Of a DNA stretch of 64,000 bases, positions 28,266 to 36,506 are shown piece by piece. Position 1 is the first letter of the stretch. The number at the start of each line of letters is the position of its first letter. The stretch covers positions 434,001-498,000 of the forward strand of contig NZ_LOFH01000001.1 of the NCBI RefSeq assembly GCF_001469215.1, given 5' to 3'. The notes under the pieces were generated by a model. That model was given only the letters and a program-made list of their open reading frames with translations. It made no database searches and had not been told where the DNA came from. Made by a program: the position numbers and the translations under genes. This DNA is from Pseudoalteromonas sp. H105 (GTDB lineage: Bacteria > Pseudomonadota > Gammaproteobacteria > Enterobacterales > Alteromonadaceae).

Positions 28266-29306
28266 ATGGAGTTTGCAGCCGTTCGCCACGATTGGACACA
28301 CAAAGAAGTAAAAGCATTATTTGAAATGCCGTTCAACGATTTACTATTTAGAGCCGCCTCTGTTCATCGTGAAAATTTTAATCCCAATGAAGTGCAAATT
28401 TCTACGTTACTATCAATTAAAACCGGTGCATGCCCAGAAGACTGTAAATACTGCCCGCAATCAGGCCATTATAAAACAGACTTAGAGCGCGAACGTTTAC
28501 TCGAAGTCGAAAAAGTCGTTGAGCAGGCACGCGCAGCCAAAGAAAAAGGCGCGACCCGCTTTTGTATGGGTGCTGCATGGTCAGATCCAAAAGATCGTGA
28601 TATGCCCTATATTTCACAAATGGTAAAAGAAGTAAAAGAGCTTGGTCTTGAAACATGCATGACACTTGGCATGTTAGATAACGATAAAGCACACGCATTG
28701 CGTGACGCTGGGCTTGATTACTATAACCATAACCTTGATACATCGCCTGAGTATTATGAGCAAATTATTTCAACACGCACGTATCAAGACCGCCTAGACA
28801 CAATTGGCAATGTGCGTGATGCCGGAATGAAAGTATGCTCGGGTGGTATTGTGGGCATGGGTGAAGAAGCATCTGACAGGTTTGGTTTACTCATGGGGCT
28901 TGCAAACTTGCCACAGCAACCAGAAAGTGTACCAATCAACATGTTGGTTAAAGTAAAAGGCACGCCACTTGAAAATGTGGATGATTTAGACCACTTTGAT
29001 TTTATTCGTACCATCGCCACAGCGCGTATTATGATGCCTAAAAGCTATGTACGCTTATCAGCAGGTCGTAATGCCATGAACGAACAAATGCAATCAATGT
29101 GCTTTTTTGCCGGTGCCAACTCTATATTCTACGGTGATAAATTACTTACAACCGAAAACCCGGAAGCTGATGCGGATATGAACCTGATTAAAAAATTAGG
29201 TATGAACCCAGAAAAGCATCAAGACTATTCAGACGAAGCAGTGGCCGCATCGTTATCATCTAAAGTGGCTGATAAGGCGACCTCTGAATTGTTTTACCCT
29301 GCATAA
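28266..29306 (+). CDS. bioB: Biotin synthase
   Basis: Radical-SAM enzyme that inserts sulfur into dethiobiotin. The Cys triad [10 protein letters not shown] binds the [4Fe-4S] cluster. Other family blocks are present: [39 protein letters not shown], and [34 protein letters not shown], which includes the Arg/Cys ligands of the auxiliary cluster. It is 346 residues and first in bioBFCD, preceded by AGAGAG. Confidence 0.97.
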   Translation: MEFAAVRHDWTHKEVKALFEMPFNDLLFRAASVHRENFNPNEVQISTLLSIKTGACPEDCKYCPQSGHYKTDLERERLLEVEKVVEQARAAKEKGATRFCMGAAWSDPKDRDMPYISQMVKEVKELGLETCMTLGMLDNDKAHALRDAGLDYYNHNLDTSPEYYEQIISTRTYQDRLDTIGNVRDAGMKVCSGGIVGMGEEASDRFGLLMGLANLPQQPESVPINMLVKVKGTPLENVDDLDHFDFIRTIATARIMMPKSYVRLSAGRNAMNEQMQSMCFFAGANSIFYGDKLLTTENPEADADMNLIKKLGMNPEKHQDYSDEAVAASLSSKVADKATSELFYPA

Positions 29307-29320
29307 CGCAGCGTTCAATT

Positions 29321-30475
29321 ATGTTATTTGACTATATAAACGACCATCTGAATGCGCGCGAGCAAAGCGCGCTAAAGCGCAAACGCCATATTGTTAACCC
29401 AATCAGCGCACGGGAAATTGAGGTAGACAATAAACGCTACCTCAACTTTGCGAGTAATGATTACTTGGGGTTTGCCGATGAGGTCATCGCGTTCGATACA
29501 TCACGCACGTTGGGGAGCCATAGTTCAGCGTTAGTAACAGGCTACCAACAAGCCCAGCAGCAGTTAGAGCATTATTTGTGTGCTCAATTTGGTTATGAAA
29601 ATGCAATGCTGTTTAACTCGGGCTTTAGTGCCAATAGCAGCGTAATTAAAGCGTTGTTTCAAGATAAAGCCATTGCGCAACACAGCGCTGTTTTTCAAGA
29701 TAAGTTAAACCATGCCAGCTTAATTGATGGTGCTTTGCATGCAAACGCGGCGTTGGTGCGCTTTAATCATAATGACTTGAATCACTTACGCTCGCGGCTT
29801 GAAAAGTCCAACGCAAAGCATAAGTTAATTATCAGCGAAGGGGTCTTTTCGATGGATGGCGATCAAGCGCCATTGCATGAATTACTCAGTTTAGCAAAAC
29901 AACACAATGCGTGGCTGATGATTGATGATGCGCATGGGTTTGGTGCATTAGGTGACACTGGCCTTGGTAGTTGCGAACCCTTGATTGCAGCGGGGGATCT
30001 GCCTGATGTTTTGGTGATCACTTTTGGTAAAGCCGTTGCTAGCAGTGGTGCGTGTGTATTAGGCACACATGCGTTTATCGATTACATGGTGCAGTTTAAC
30101 CGTGATTACACGTATTCAACGGCGATGTCGCCTTTTAATGCATCGCATACTTTAGCGCGTATCAAAACACTTCGTGATGCAAATGAAAAACGAGCGGCAT
30201 TAAACGCAAATATTGCGTTATTTAAACGCTTAGCCAGTGAGCATAGTATTGCGCTTATGGAGTCAAATACTGCAATTCAACCCATTGTTTTAGGGTGTGC
30301 GGAGCAAACATTAGCAGCATGTGAACACCTTAAACAACAAGGTATCTGGTTAAGTGCTATTCGCCCACCGACCGTGCAGCATAATACCTCGCGTTTACGC
30401 GTTACGTTAACCGCTGCACATACACAGCAAGACATTAATACACTTATAACGTGTTTACAAAAGGCCATTGCATGA
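29321..30475 (+). CDS. bioF: 8-amino-7-oxononanoate synthase
   Basis: PLP enzyme condensing a pimeloyl thioester with L-alanine. It has 384 residues. The glycine-rich GSHSSALVTGY, SEGVFSMDGDQAPL, DDAHGFGALG and the PLP lysine in VITFGKAVASSGAC identify it as BioF rather than a related KBL or ALAS. It starts 15 bases after bioB, and its stop overlaps the bioC start (ATGA). Confidence 0.95.
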   Translation: MLFDYINDHLNAREQSALKRKRHIVNPISAREIEVDNKRYLNFASNDYLGFADEVIAFDTSRTLGSHSSALVTGYQQAQQQLEHYLCAQFGYENAMLFNSGFSANSSVIKALFQDKAIAQHSAVFQDKLNHASLIDGALHANAALVRFNHNDLNHLRSRLEKSNAKHKLIISEGVFSMDGDQAPLHELLSLAKQHNAWLMIDDAHGFGALGDTGLGSCEPLIAAGDLPDVLVITFGKAVASSGACVLGTHAFIDYMVQFNRDYTYSTAMSPFNASHTLARIKTLRDANEKRAALNANIALFKRLASEHSIALMESNTAIQPIVLGCAEQTLAACEHLKQQGIWLSAIRPPTVQHNTSRLRVTLTAAHTQQDINTLITCLQKAIA

Positions 30476-31305
30476 TAAGCCCACACGCCGTTGTTGCTGA
30501 TAAACCAAATTACGCACAAGTAAAATGTTTAGTTAATAATAGTGCAAAACACGCAACACAACGCAAGTTTTCAACAGCTGCAAACAGTTATGCAGCGCAT
30601 GCAAATGTACAAAAACAAGCAGCCAATGACCTGTTTAAATTAATGAATGTACCTGACAGCGCTCAACAAGGCTACTGTGTTGATTTAGGGGCCGGCCCTT
30701 TGGTTAATACCCATGCTTTACAACAATCATATCATCATGTATTAGCGATAGATTTAAGCCATACAATGCTAAAAAGTAGCAATGTGGTTGCTCCGCGAAT
30801 TTGCGCCGATATGGATAATTTACCGTTACAAGCAAACAGCATTGACGCAGTGTTTAGTAATTTTGCTGTGCAATGGTCAGCTAATTTTGAAACGTTAATG
30901 CACTCTTTATATAAAGCGTTAAAACCAGGTGGCCATGCGTATATAAGCGCGTTGGTTGAAGGGTCACTGGATGAGATAAAAACCGCGTTTTCAGTGCTTG
31001 ATTCACATAGCAGAGTTAATCGTTTTCAAACACATAGTAATATAAACCAGTCGGTCATAAATGCAGGGTTTATTATTAATAGTGCTACAAAAGTGATTTA
31101 TACCGACCAATTTTCGAATCCTTTAAGCGCTATTCACTCAATCAAAGCCATTGGCGCGACATCACAAAACCATTCTACCCACCGTGCGGGTTTATTAACT
31201 AAATCGGCTTTACAAAAAGTATGTGCCGCGTATCCGCTAATAAACAACCAAGCCCATGTATCTTACCATGTGGTCTTGTTATCATTAGAAAAAGCAAAAA
31301 TATAA
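30472..31305 (+). CDS. bioC: Malonyl-ACP O-methyltransferase
   Basis: SAM-dependent methyltransferase that masks the malonyl-ACP carboxylate so that fatty-acid synthesis can build pimelate. It starts at the ATG overlapping the bioF stop, giving 277 residues; the longer open frame inside bioF is not conserved. The SAM motif is CVDLGAGPLVNTHAL, followed by LAIDLSHTML and the Phe/Trp-rich VFSNFAVQWSANF, all typical of BioC. The demethylating esterase (bioH or an analogue) is not in this window. Confidence 0.93.
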   Translation: MISPHAVVADKPNYAQVKCLVNNSAKHATQRKFSTAANSYAAHANVQKQAANDLFKLMNVPDSAQQGYCVDLGAGPLVNTHALQQSYHHVLAIDLSHTMLKSSNVVAPRICADMDNLPLQANSIDAVFSNFAVQWSANFETLMHSLYKALKPGGHAYISALVEGSLDEIKTAFSVLDSHSRVNRFQTHSNINQSVINAGFIINSATKVIYTDQFSNPLSAIHSIKAIGATSQNHSTHRAGLLTKSALQKVCAAYPLINNQAHVSYHVVLLSLEKAKI

Positions 31306-31315
31306 AGGCAAGGTA

Positions 31316-31999
31316 ATGAACGAATTTTTTATCACGGGCACTGACACTGACGCCGGTAAAACCCATGTAACCAGTTTGCTATTAAAGTTACTCGCCCAAC
31401 ATAAAAAACGTGCTATTGGTTTTAAACCCATAGCCTCTGGCTGTGAAATGGCATTTGACCAACTGGTTAATGCCGATGCCTTAATGCTCATGGAAAGCGC
31501 CACTGTTAGCGCAAAATACGATGTGATTAATCCATTCTCGTTTGCGCCGGCCATTGCGCCACATATTGCTGCACAAAAAGCAGGGGTAACCTTAAGTGTT
31601 GAAAAGCTCTCAGCGGCTTATCAAAATATTAAAAGCCAAGGCGCTGACTACTTACTAACAGAAGGTGCTGGTGGCTGGGCATTACCAATTAACGATAACC
31701 AATATTTATATGATTGGGTAAGTGCAGAGCAACTCCCCGTAATATTGGTTGTGGGTATGAAACTAGGCTGCATTAATCACGCGTTATTAACTACTGCGCA
31801 TATGCAGAGTATGGGGATAAATTGCATTGGCTGGATAGCCAATCAAGTTGATAATGAAATGGATGAATATCAAGCGAACCTTGATTCACTCAAGGCTCGC
31901 TTACCTATGCCATTGCTTGCAATAAGCCCCTATACTGAACAAACACCTAAATTACAAATTTATAAAACCCTCCTTGAAAAATTATCAATAAATCCATAA
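31316..31999 (+). CDS. bioD: Dethiobiotin synthetase
   Basis: ATP-dependent carboxylase that closes the ureido ring. It has 227 residues. The N-terminal P-loop TGTDTDAGKTHVTSLL, GFKPIASGC and TEGAGGWALPI are the family motifs. It is the last gene of bioBFCD, with AAGG ahead of the ATG. No clear terminator follows; the next feature is the palindrome pair before htpX. Confidence 0.96.
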   Translation: MNEFFITGTDTDAGKTHVTSLLLKLLAQHKKRAIGFKPIASGCEMAFDQLVNADALMLMESATVSAKYDVINPFSFAPAIAPHIAAQKAGVTLSVEKLSAAYQNIKSQGADYLLTEGAGGWALPINDNQYLYDWVSAEQLPVILVVGMKLGCINHALLTTAHMQSMGINCIGWIANQVDNEMDEYQANLDSLKARLPMPLLAISPYTEQTPKLQIYKTLLEKLSINP

Positions 32000-32012
32000 A
32001 TAACCCTTGTGT

Positions 32013-32068
32013 TGTGACATAGTTTGTCACAGAATAGCGCTGACGTTATGACATAATCTGTCATAACG
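32013..32068. promoter_or_regulatory. Tandem palindromes upstream of htpX
   Basis: Palindrome 1 (32013-32031) has arms TGTGACA / TGTCACA around TAGTT. Palindrome 2 (32044-32068) has ten-base arms CGTTATGACA / TGTCATAACG around TAATC. Both share the core TGACA-N5-TGTCA, and their centres are 34 bases apart, near three helical turns, so they could be bound on one DNA face by a dimeric repressor. They lie 70-125 bases before the htpX start and after bioD. I do not recognise the regulator. T-tails are absent, so they are not terminators. Confidence 0.7.
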
Positions 32069-32137
32069 CAGTTTTGCTATGCCCGATCAGCATTTGCTTA
32101 ATCGCTCAGCAATAGTTGTTATTTTTGGAGAACAAGT

Positions 32138-33001
32138 ATGAAACGTGTATTTTTATTTTTATTAACTAACCTCGCGGTAATGTTGGTATTAGGTGTTGTG
32201 CTTTCAATAATAATGAGTGCGCTGGGCCTGAGCCATCGTAGCCTTGGTGGTATTTTACTAATTGCAACGGTATTTGGCTTTGGCGGATCGTTTATTTCGT
32301 TGTATATGTCGAAATGGATGGCAAAAAAATCGACCGGTGCACAGGTAATCGAACAGCCTCGTAACGAAACAGAGCACTGGTTATTAAACACCGTAGCACA
32401 GCAAGCGCAAAAGGCCGGTATTAAAATGCCTGAAGTCGCCATTTACGACAGCCCAGAAATGAACGCCTTTGCTACAGGTCCGAGTAAAAATAATTCTTTG
32501 GTGGCAGTAAGCACAGGTCTAATGCACAACATGACGCAAGACCAAGCCGAAGCAGTGTTAGCCCATGAGGTGTCTCATATTGCTAATGGCGACATGGTAA
32601 CCCTTACGCTGATTCAGGGCGTAGTGAATACCTTTGTTATTTTTGCTGCTAAAGTGTTGGCTGGTATTGTTGATAACTTTATTAACAGTGATGAAGAAGA
32701 GGGCGGTAGTAGCTGGACATACTTCTTATTTGATATGCTATTCCAAGTGCTATTTGGTGTATTAGCCAGCGTAATTGTTGCACACTACAGCCGTAAACGT
32801 GAATTTGCAGCCGATAACGGTGCAGCACACTTGGTTGGAGCTGACAAAATGCGTTCTGCGCTTGAACGTTTAAAGCAAAATCACCCATCGCAATTAGAAG
32901 GCTCAATGATGGCCTTTGGTATTGCCAGCGGTAAAGGTATGGCGGAGTTATTTTCGTCACACCCACCACTTGATGCGCGCATAGACGCGCTTCGTCGTTA
33001 A
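32138..33001 (+). CDS. htpX: Membrane zinc metalloprotease HtpX
   Basis: Inner-membrane M48 peptidase that takes part in membrane-protein quality control, usually with FtsH. It has 287 residues. Two transmembrane helices lie at about 5-27 and 35-55, the zinc motif [10 protein letters not shown] at about 145-154, a second hydrophobic hairpin at about 160-215, and the third ligand Glu in [17 protein letters not shown] lies correctly before the ATG. Two palindromes upstream suggest repressor control; E. coli htpX is induced by envelope stress via Cpx, but no Cpx-type box is evident here. Confidence 0.95.
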   Translation: MKRVFLFLLTNLAVMLVLGVVLSIIMSALGLSHRSLGGILLIATVFGFGGSFISLYMSKWMAKKSTGAQVIEQPRNETEHWLLNTVAQQAQKAGIKMPEVAIYDSPEMNAFATGPSKNNSLVAVSTGLMHNMTQDQAEAVLAHEVSHIANGDMVTLTLIQGVVNTFVIFAAKVLAGIVDNFINSDEEEGGSSWTYFLFDMLFQVLFGVLASVIVAHYSRKREFAADNGAAHLVGADKMRSALERLKQNHPSQLEGSMMAFGIASGKGMAELFSSHPPLDARIDALRR

Positions 33002-33026
33002 GCTAATACAAGCTCGTACAAATACA

Positions 33027-33053
33027 TAAAAGCCTGCATTTGCAGGCTTTTTT
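33027..33053 (+). terminator. Terminator between htpX and gloA
   Basis: An eleven-base-pair stem (AAAAGCCTGCA / TGCAGGCTTTT) with a two-base nominal loop and a T tract lies between two convergent genes, so it can serve both. Confidence 0.88.
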
Positions 33054-33062
33054 AATTTAAAA

Positions 33063-33590
33063 CTATTGTGCTTGAATGATGTCAGTAATCCCCTTAGGGG
33101 AAAGTATTTCAATCCAATATCCGTCAGGGTCTTTAATAAACGCCAAGCCTTTCATAGAGCCATCGTCTGGTTTTTTAATAAACTCAACATCGTACTTGGC
33201 AAAGCGCTCACACGCAGCGTATACATCGGGCACGCTAATGCCAATATGGCCAAAACCTTTAGGCTCTTCATTGCCACTTACATAGCCAGTAAACGAATCG
33301 TCACTTTCAGTGCCCCAATTATGAGTAAGCTCAATAAGTGCAGGGCGACCAAACACCCACTCGGTCTTTTCTTTATCATCACCCTTTGGCATATCTTGTT
33401 CGTAGCCTAAAAAGTACAATGTGAACTTCATCGATGGGAAGTCATATTTACCTAGTAGCTTCATGCCTAATACGTTTTCATAAAACGCGAGTGATGGCTT
33501 GGGATCTTTAATACGCAACATAGTTTGTTGCATTACATAGCCTTCAGTGGCTTGTGAAATTTGCTCTAGCGTTTCGTTATAACTCGACAT
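33063..33590 (-). CDS. gloA: Lactoylglutathione lyase (glyoxalase I)
   Basis: Converts the methylglyoxal-glutathione hemithioacetal to S-lactoylglutathione. Segments [46 protein letters not shown] and [13 protein letters not shown] are those of the longer, zinc-type class (175 residues, as in Pseudomonas and eukaryotes) rather than the 135-residue E. coli nickel type. The start is the second ATG (33590), since AAGG lies six bases upstream; the first ATG touches that ribosome site. Confidence 0.93.
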   Translation of the reverse strand: MSSYNETLEQISQATEGYVMQQTMLRIKDPKPSLAFYENVLGMKLLGKYDFPSMKFTLYFLGYEQDMPKGDDKEKTEWVFGRPALIELTHNWGTESDDSFTGYVSGNEEPKGFGHIGISVPDVYAACERFAKYDVEFIKKPDDGSMKGLAFIKDPDGYWIEILSPKGITDIIQAQ

Positions 33591-33963
33591 GCTCATCCTT
33601 AGTGAAATGACTGTAACCCTAATAGTTTAAAAAAGACACTTAATACCCCCTATCATAAGCAACAGCGACAAAAAATAAAACCACCTTGCTAAATTACTAG
33701 CCAATGAGTTGGATGTTTTATAAGCGAAAAGTAACACATTTAACTGCACTGTTTATTTATACAGTTATTAGTGTTTTGTCCAATAACATTATTAAAAGTC
33801 GTTTTGTGGTATTTTAACAGCGGTAATTTTTATAACATACGTAATAGCTTGTTTACATTAGAGTTGTTTAGTGGAATTATCGAACAATGTAATATAGGCT
33901 GTTTTGGGGTGTTATAAACCCCCTAAGTGGTGTTCAATAAGCTGTTAGCATGCAGGGAAGTTT
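33591..33963. other. A+T-rich intergenic region before an orphan lipoprotein gene
   Basis: About 370 bases without a supportable gene. It contains the gloA promoter side on the left and the leader of the lipoprotein gene on the right (AGGGAAG before its GTG). I see no palindrome, RNA motif or repeat that I can name. It marks the change from conserved genes to small orphan genes. Confidence 0.4.
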
Positions 33964-34311
33964 GTGAGAATATTTCTAGTTTTGGTGTCATTATTTCTAG
34001 TTGGCTGCACTCCAGTTTGGGAAGAGCCACATTATGAAGTTTACTATATTGACGGCACGAAAACGTTAGGTCATAGCCTTGGTGAAGGCGCATATATTGG
34101 GCGTATTGATGAACCTATAAATATTAAAACTAACGAAAAATTCATTTCGGTTTATGCTTGCCCACATGAGACTTGCGCTTTTTACTACATTGATAAAACT
34201 AAAGACCACAAGTTTGCAGAGCACGATGAGTTTGTTTATGGGCCTTATTCAAACGAGCAGTTTGCAGATCTAGTTAAAAAGTTAGGGTTACCGATTGTGA
34301 GTTCAGTGTAA
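33964..34311 (+). CDS. Small predicted lipoprotein, function unknown
   Basis: A 115-residue protein with a short signal sequence and lipobox (LFLVGC, Cys15), so probably anchored to the membrane. The mature part is rich in Tyr, His and acidic residues and has two Cys in ACPHETCAF that could form a disulfide. The start is GTG with AGGGAAG upstream. I do not recognise the family. It is separated from its neighbours by untranslated gaps and stands with other small orphans. Confidence 0.65.
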   Translation: MRIFLVLVSLFLVGCTPVWEEPHYEVYYIDGTKTLGHSLGEGAYIGRIDEPINIKTNEKFISVYACPHETCAFYYIDKTKDHKFAEHDEFVYGPYSNEQFADLVKKLGLPIVSSV

Positions 34312-34478
34312 ACTGCAATGCTAACAACACCCTGAGGTGGACAGCAAGCACTAAAGCCCACTTTCCACCGCAAATTTTAACAGCGGTGATCCCTTACTTT
34401 TCAATGCCGTTAAGTAAGTTGATTCATCGTAGGGCGTATGTGTTTTCCAGCACCTAAATAGGATCCGTATCCACTTAA

Positions 34479-34727
34479 ATGCCAATATTTATGAAACATG
34501 AACTCTGGATAGAAAATGAGGATGAGCAAACGTTTTGCCTATCTGGCCCTCAAGGCTACGGGGCTCGCAAACTTTTAGAGTCAGGGGCTAAACTTACTTG
34601 GACTTGCGAAGCTTCATCAAACTTTGAAGCTATGACCCAGTATTATGAATATATGGGCTGGGGTGAATACACCACAGATTTCCCAGAACATGATAAGAAA
34701 ACTTATGCAGAGCTAGAGTGGACGTGA
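34479..34727 (+). CDS. Small conserved cytosolic protein, function unknown
   Basis: An 82-residue soluble protein. Its core (LWIENEDEQTFCLSGPQG, SNFEAMTQYYEYMGWGEYTT) resembles a family of short hypothetical proteins that I remember from scattered bacteria, often starting M-K-H-E-L-W. The true start may therefore be the ATG at 34491 rather than 34479. No catalytic motif is evident. There is no partner gene next to it. Confidence 0.6.
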   Translation: MPIFMKHELWIENEDEQTFCLSGPQGYGARKLLESGAKLTWTCEASSNFEAMTQYYEYMGWGEYTTDFPEHDKKTYAELEWT

Positions 34728-34970
34728 CTCCAATTAACAAAGCTTGACGTTATGCGTTTGTCTTAAATAAAAGAGTAACTGGGTTCAAACCTCGACTTCA
34801 GACATCAAAGTGTTTAAAGAATACGAAACTATTCAAACAAATCGGTTAGGATCAGGTATTGTTTATTGTTTTTTTATAACTTTTTCTCAGTTATGCTTAA
34901 TTCATTAATAAAAATTAATTATACATACAACACCCTTTGGTTTGTAAGTTGCTTTAAGGATTAAACATAT
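34728..34970. repeat. Intergenic stretch with first copy of a dispersed motif
   Basis: Positions 34782-34812 hold a copy of a motif whose core is CGACTTCAGACATCAAA. Related copies lie at 35340 and 47069. No gene is visible in this gap. A weak TTAACAAA / GTTATGC arrangement near 34734-34756 recalls an integron attC but is too short to accept. Confidence 0.4.
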
Positions 34971-35285
34971 ATGGATTTTTTAAGGATAACGTTAGCCACC
35001 TTAAGCTTCATCGCAGGTACATCACTCATTATTAGTATGTTTTTCTTACAGTTCGACTGGAAAGACATGCTCGCAGGTTTTATTTTTTATCTATTCGCTT
35101 ACAGCATTTGGCCAAGTAAAAAGCGTGGTAAGCGCGATTCAGAAAACGCCATATTTGATGTACTAGAGTTTGTCATTGAGTTTCCTATTGAATTTGTTAT
35201 TTGGTTTTTCCGTACACTTGGACGTTTATTTAAACGTTTATCGGGGAGCAAGGATAGTGGGGGGGATTTCGACATCGATTTATAG
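34971..35285 (+). CDS. Small membrane protein, function unknown
   Basis: A 104-residue protein. It has two hydrophobic segments at about 8-27 and 32-48, a basic stretch SKKRGKRD, then an amphipathic or membrane-surface part (FVIEFPIEFVIWFFRTLGRLFKRL) and an acidic tail. It is probably an inner-membrane protein. I do not recognise a family. It is bordered by two copies of the dispersed motif (34782 and 35340). Confidence 0.5.
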   Translation: MDFLRITLATLSFIAGTSLIISMFFLQFDWKDMLAGFIFYLFAYSIWPSKKRGKRDSENAIFDVLEFVIEFPIEFVIWFFRTLGRLFKRLSGSKDSGGDFDIDL

Positions 35286-35339
35286 TTTTTTAGCATTGAC
35301 CATTTATATTTTTAACCTATAGCATCTCAGGTCAACATG

Positions 35340-35774
35340 GGGTCAAACTGGACTTCAGATATCAAATCAAAACAAGCCTTTATGAGCCATTGTTTATTGA
35401 TGGTGGCTCATAAGTAACCTAATCTTTAAGTTATATTTGCTCCGTAATACTTTAAAGTGCTTCAAAAATAGCGGCTATGCCTTGGCCACCACCTATGCAC
35501 ATAGTGACTAACCCGTACTTACCGTTAATACGTTTAAGCTCGTAAAGGCATTTGGTCGATAAAATAGCCCCTGTTGCACCTACTGGGTGCACCAAGTGCA
35601 ATTGCGCCGCCATTTGGGTTTACTTTATCAGCAGGGAAATTAAGCTCGTTAGCTACGCAGAGTGCTTGCACTGCAAAGGCTTCGTTTGATTCGATAACAT
35701 CCATTTGCTCAATGGTTAATCCAGTTTTTCCATTACTTGTTGTACCGCAGGAATAGGGCCAATACCCATCAAAG
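35340..35774. repeat. Left direct repeat: diverged copy of thiolase 3' end and flank
   Basis: Aligned by eye, this stretch matches 47069-47524 over its whole length in the same orientation, at roughly 80-85% identity. It covers about 120 bases downstream of the thiolase stop and about 315 bases of its coding end. The homology stops near 35774, next to a short palindrome (ATGGGT-C-ACCCAT at 35780-35792). The two repeats bracket 11.3 kb of accessory genes. Confidence 0.85.
35459..35774 (-). pseudogene. Fragment of acetyl-CoA acetyltransferase (C-terminal 105 codons, frameshifted)
   Basis: On the minus strand this encodes the thiolase C-terminal segment beginning near GLTIEQMDVIESNEAFAVQAL and ending at IAAIFE, but the frame is broken. 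A one-base insertion in the active-site GHPVGATG segment turns it into GAPSRC, and a missing T in the TTTTTT run near 35726 breaks it again. The N-terminal 290 residues, including the nucleophile Cys, are absent. The intact paralogue is at 47201-48394. It cannot make an active enzyme. Confidence 0.88.
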
Positions 35775-35972
35775 ACAACATGGGTCACCCATTTGAAAGT
35801 TCCGGTCAAGCAGGCAGCTGTGTTTTCTTGATCTTTTTATTCAAAAACCGAGTGTTATTATTTTTAAACTCACTTTAAATATGACTATGCATCCAATAAT
35901 AACGTTTGGTGTGAATATGCACCATGGTTTGAATAAAGAACGCCATATGAATTTATTTGGTGTCAGGTAAGC

Positions 35973-36275
35973 ATGGATAGAATCGAAACGATAGTTGAGT
36001 CAATAGGAAAAGTCTATCCTGAATTAGAATCTGGTAAATTTGAATTGGTATTCTCATTTCGTACTGAAAAAGCAGCTAAAGAATACTTCATGAAAATTTA
36101 CCACTGGGAACACCATGATACGATGGTTAGCTATCAACTTAACGCTGATTATTTATCAGGCTTTAAAATTGACATAGACTTAAATGCTAAACATCTTAAA
36201 TATTTAACAGACAGCTATGTTGTTTTGGCATCAGAAACCCAAGGTAATCTATATCGCTGGAAACTTTGGATTTAA
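35973..36275 (+). CDS. Hypothetical small protein
   Basis: A 100-residue soluble, mildly acidic protein with alternating strands and helices (TIVESIGKVYPELES, FELVFSFRTEKAAKEYFMKIY). It has no recognised motif. The ATG is preceded by CAGGTAAG, a weak ribosome site. It lies just inside the left repeat of the accessory region. It could be real or a chance frame. Confidence 0.4.
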   Translation: MDRIETIVESIGKVYPELESGKFELVFSFRTEKAAKEYFMKIYHWEHHDTMVSYQLNADYLSGFKIDIDLNAKHLKYLTDSYVVLASETQGNLYRWKLWI

Positions 36276-36439
36276 ACATAAGAAAGAGACAGTTACTCGT
36301 TTAAAAGCATTCTTTTACTTGTTTGGGCTACCTTGTTTTGCTTTTGGTCATTTTTTGGTGAGCAAATGTATTGTATTTCTGCAAGTATTCGTCAGGTAGA
36401 ATCCGTTACCGCTAAATAATTACTGATTTTCACGTTATA

Positions 36440-36475
36440 AAAACGCAGCCAGCTCATTAACCTAAAGAGCTGGCT
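36440..36475 (-). terminator. Terminator after the Calx-beta/DUF4114-type gene
   Basis: A nine-base-pair stem (AGCCAGCTC / GAGCTGGCT) is followed on the minus strand by GCGTTTTTA. It sits 30 bases past the stop of the exported protein gene. Confidence 0.75.
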
Positions 36476-36506
36476 TAACTTATAAGCTTTTTGTTTTAGT
36501 GAACGA

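Noticed and set aside
33066..33410. 114-codon plus-strand frame opposite gloA
   Set aside because: It lies entirely antisense to the well-conserved glyoxalase gene and has no ribosome site or recognisable domain.
34728..34970. Possible integron attC site (TTAACAAA followed by GTTATGC)
   Set aside because: The distance between the half-sites is only about 20 bases, the core does not fit GTTRRRY, and no integrase gene or array of such sites is present.
35780..35830. Insertion-sequence end at the left repeat border
   Set aside because: The short palindrome ATGGGT-C-ACCCAT is suggestive, but no transposase remnant, matching inverted end or target duplication was found.
36217..36399. 60-codon frame after the small orphan gene
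   Set aside because: It overlaps the end of the 35973 frame, has no ribosome site and ends without conservation; the region contains only a hairpin terminator for the gene on the other strand.
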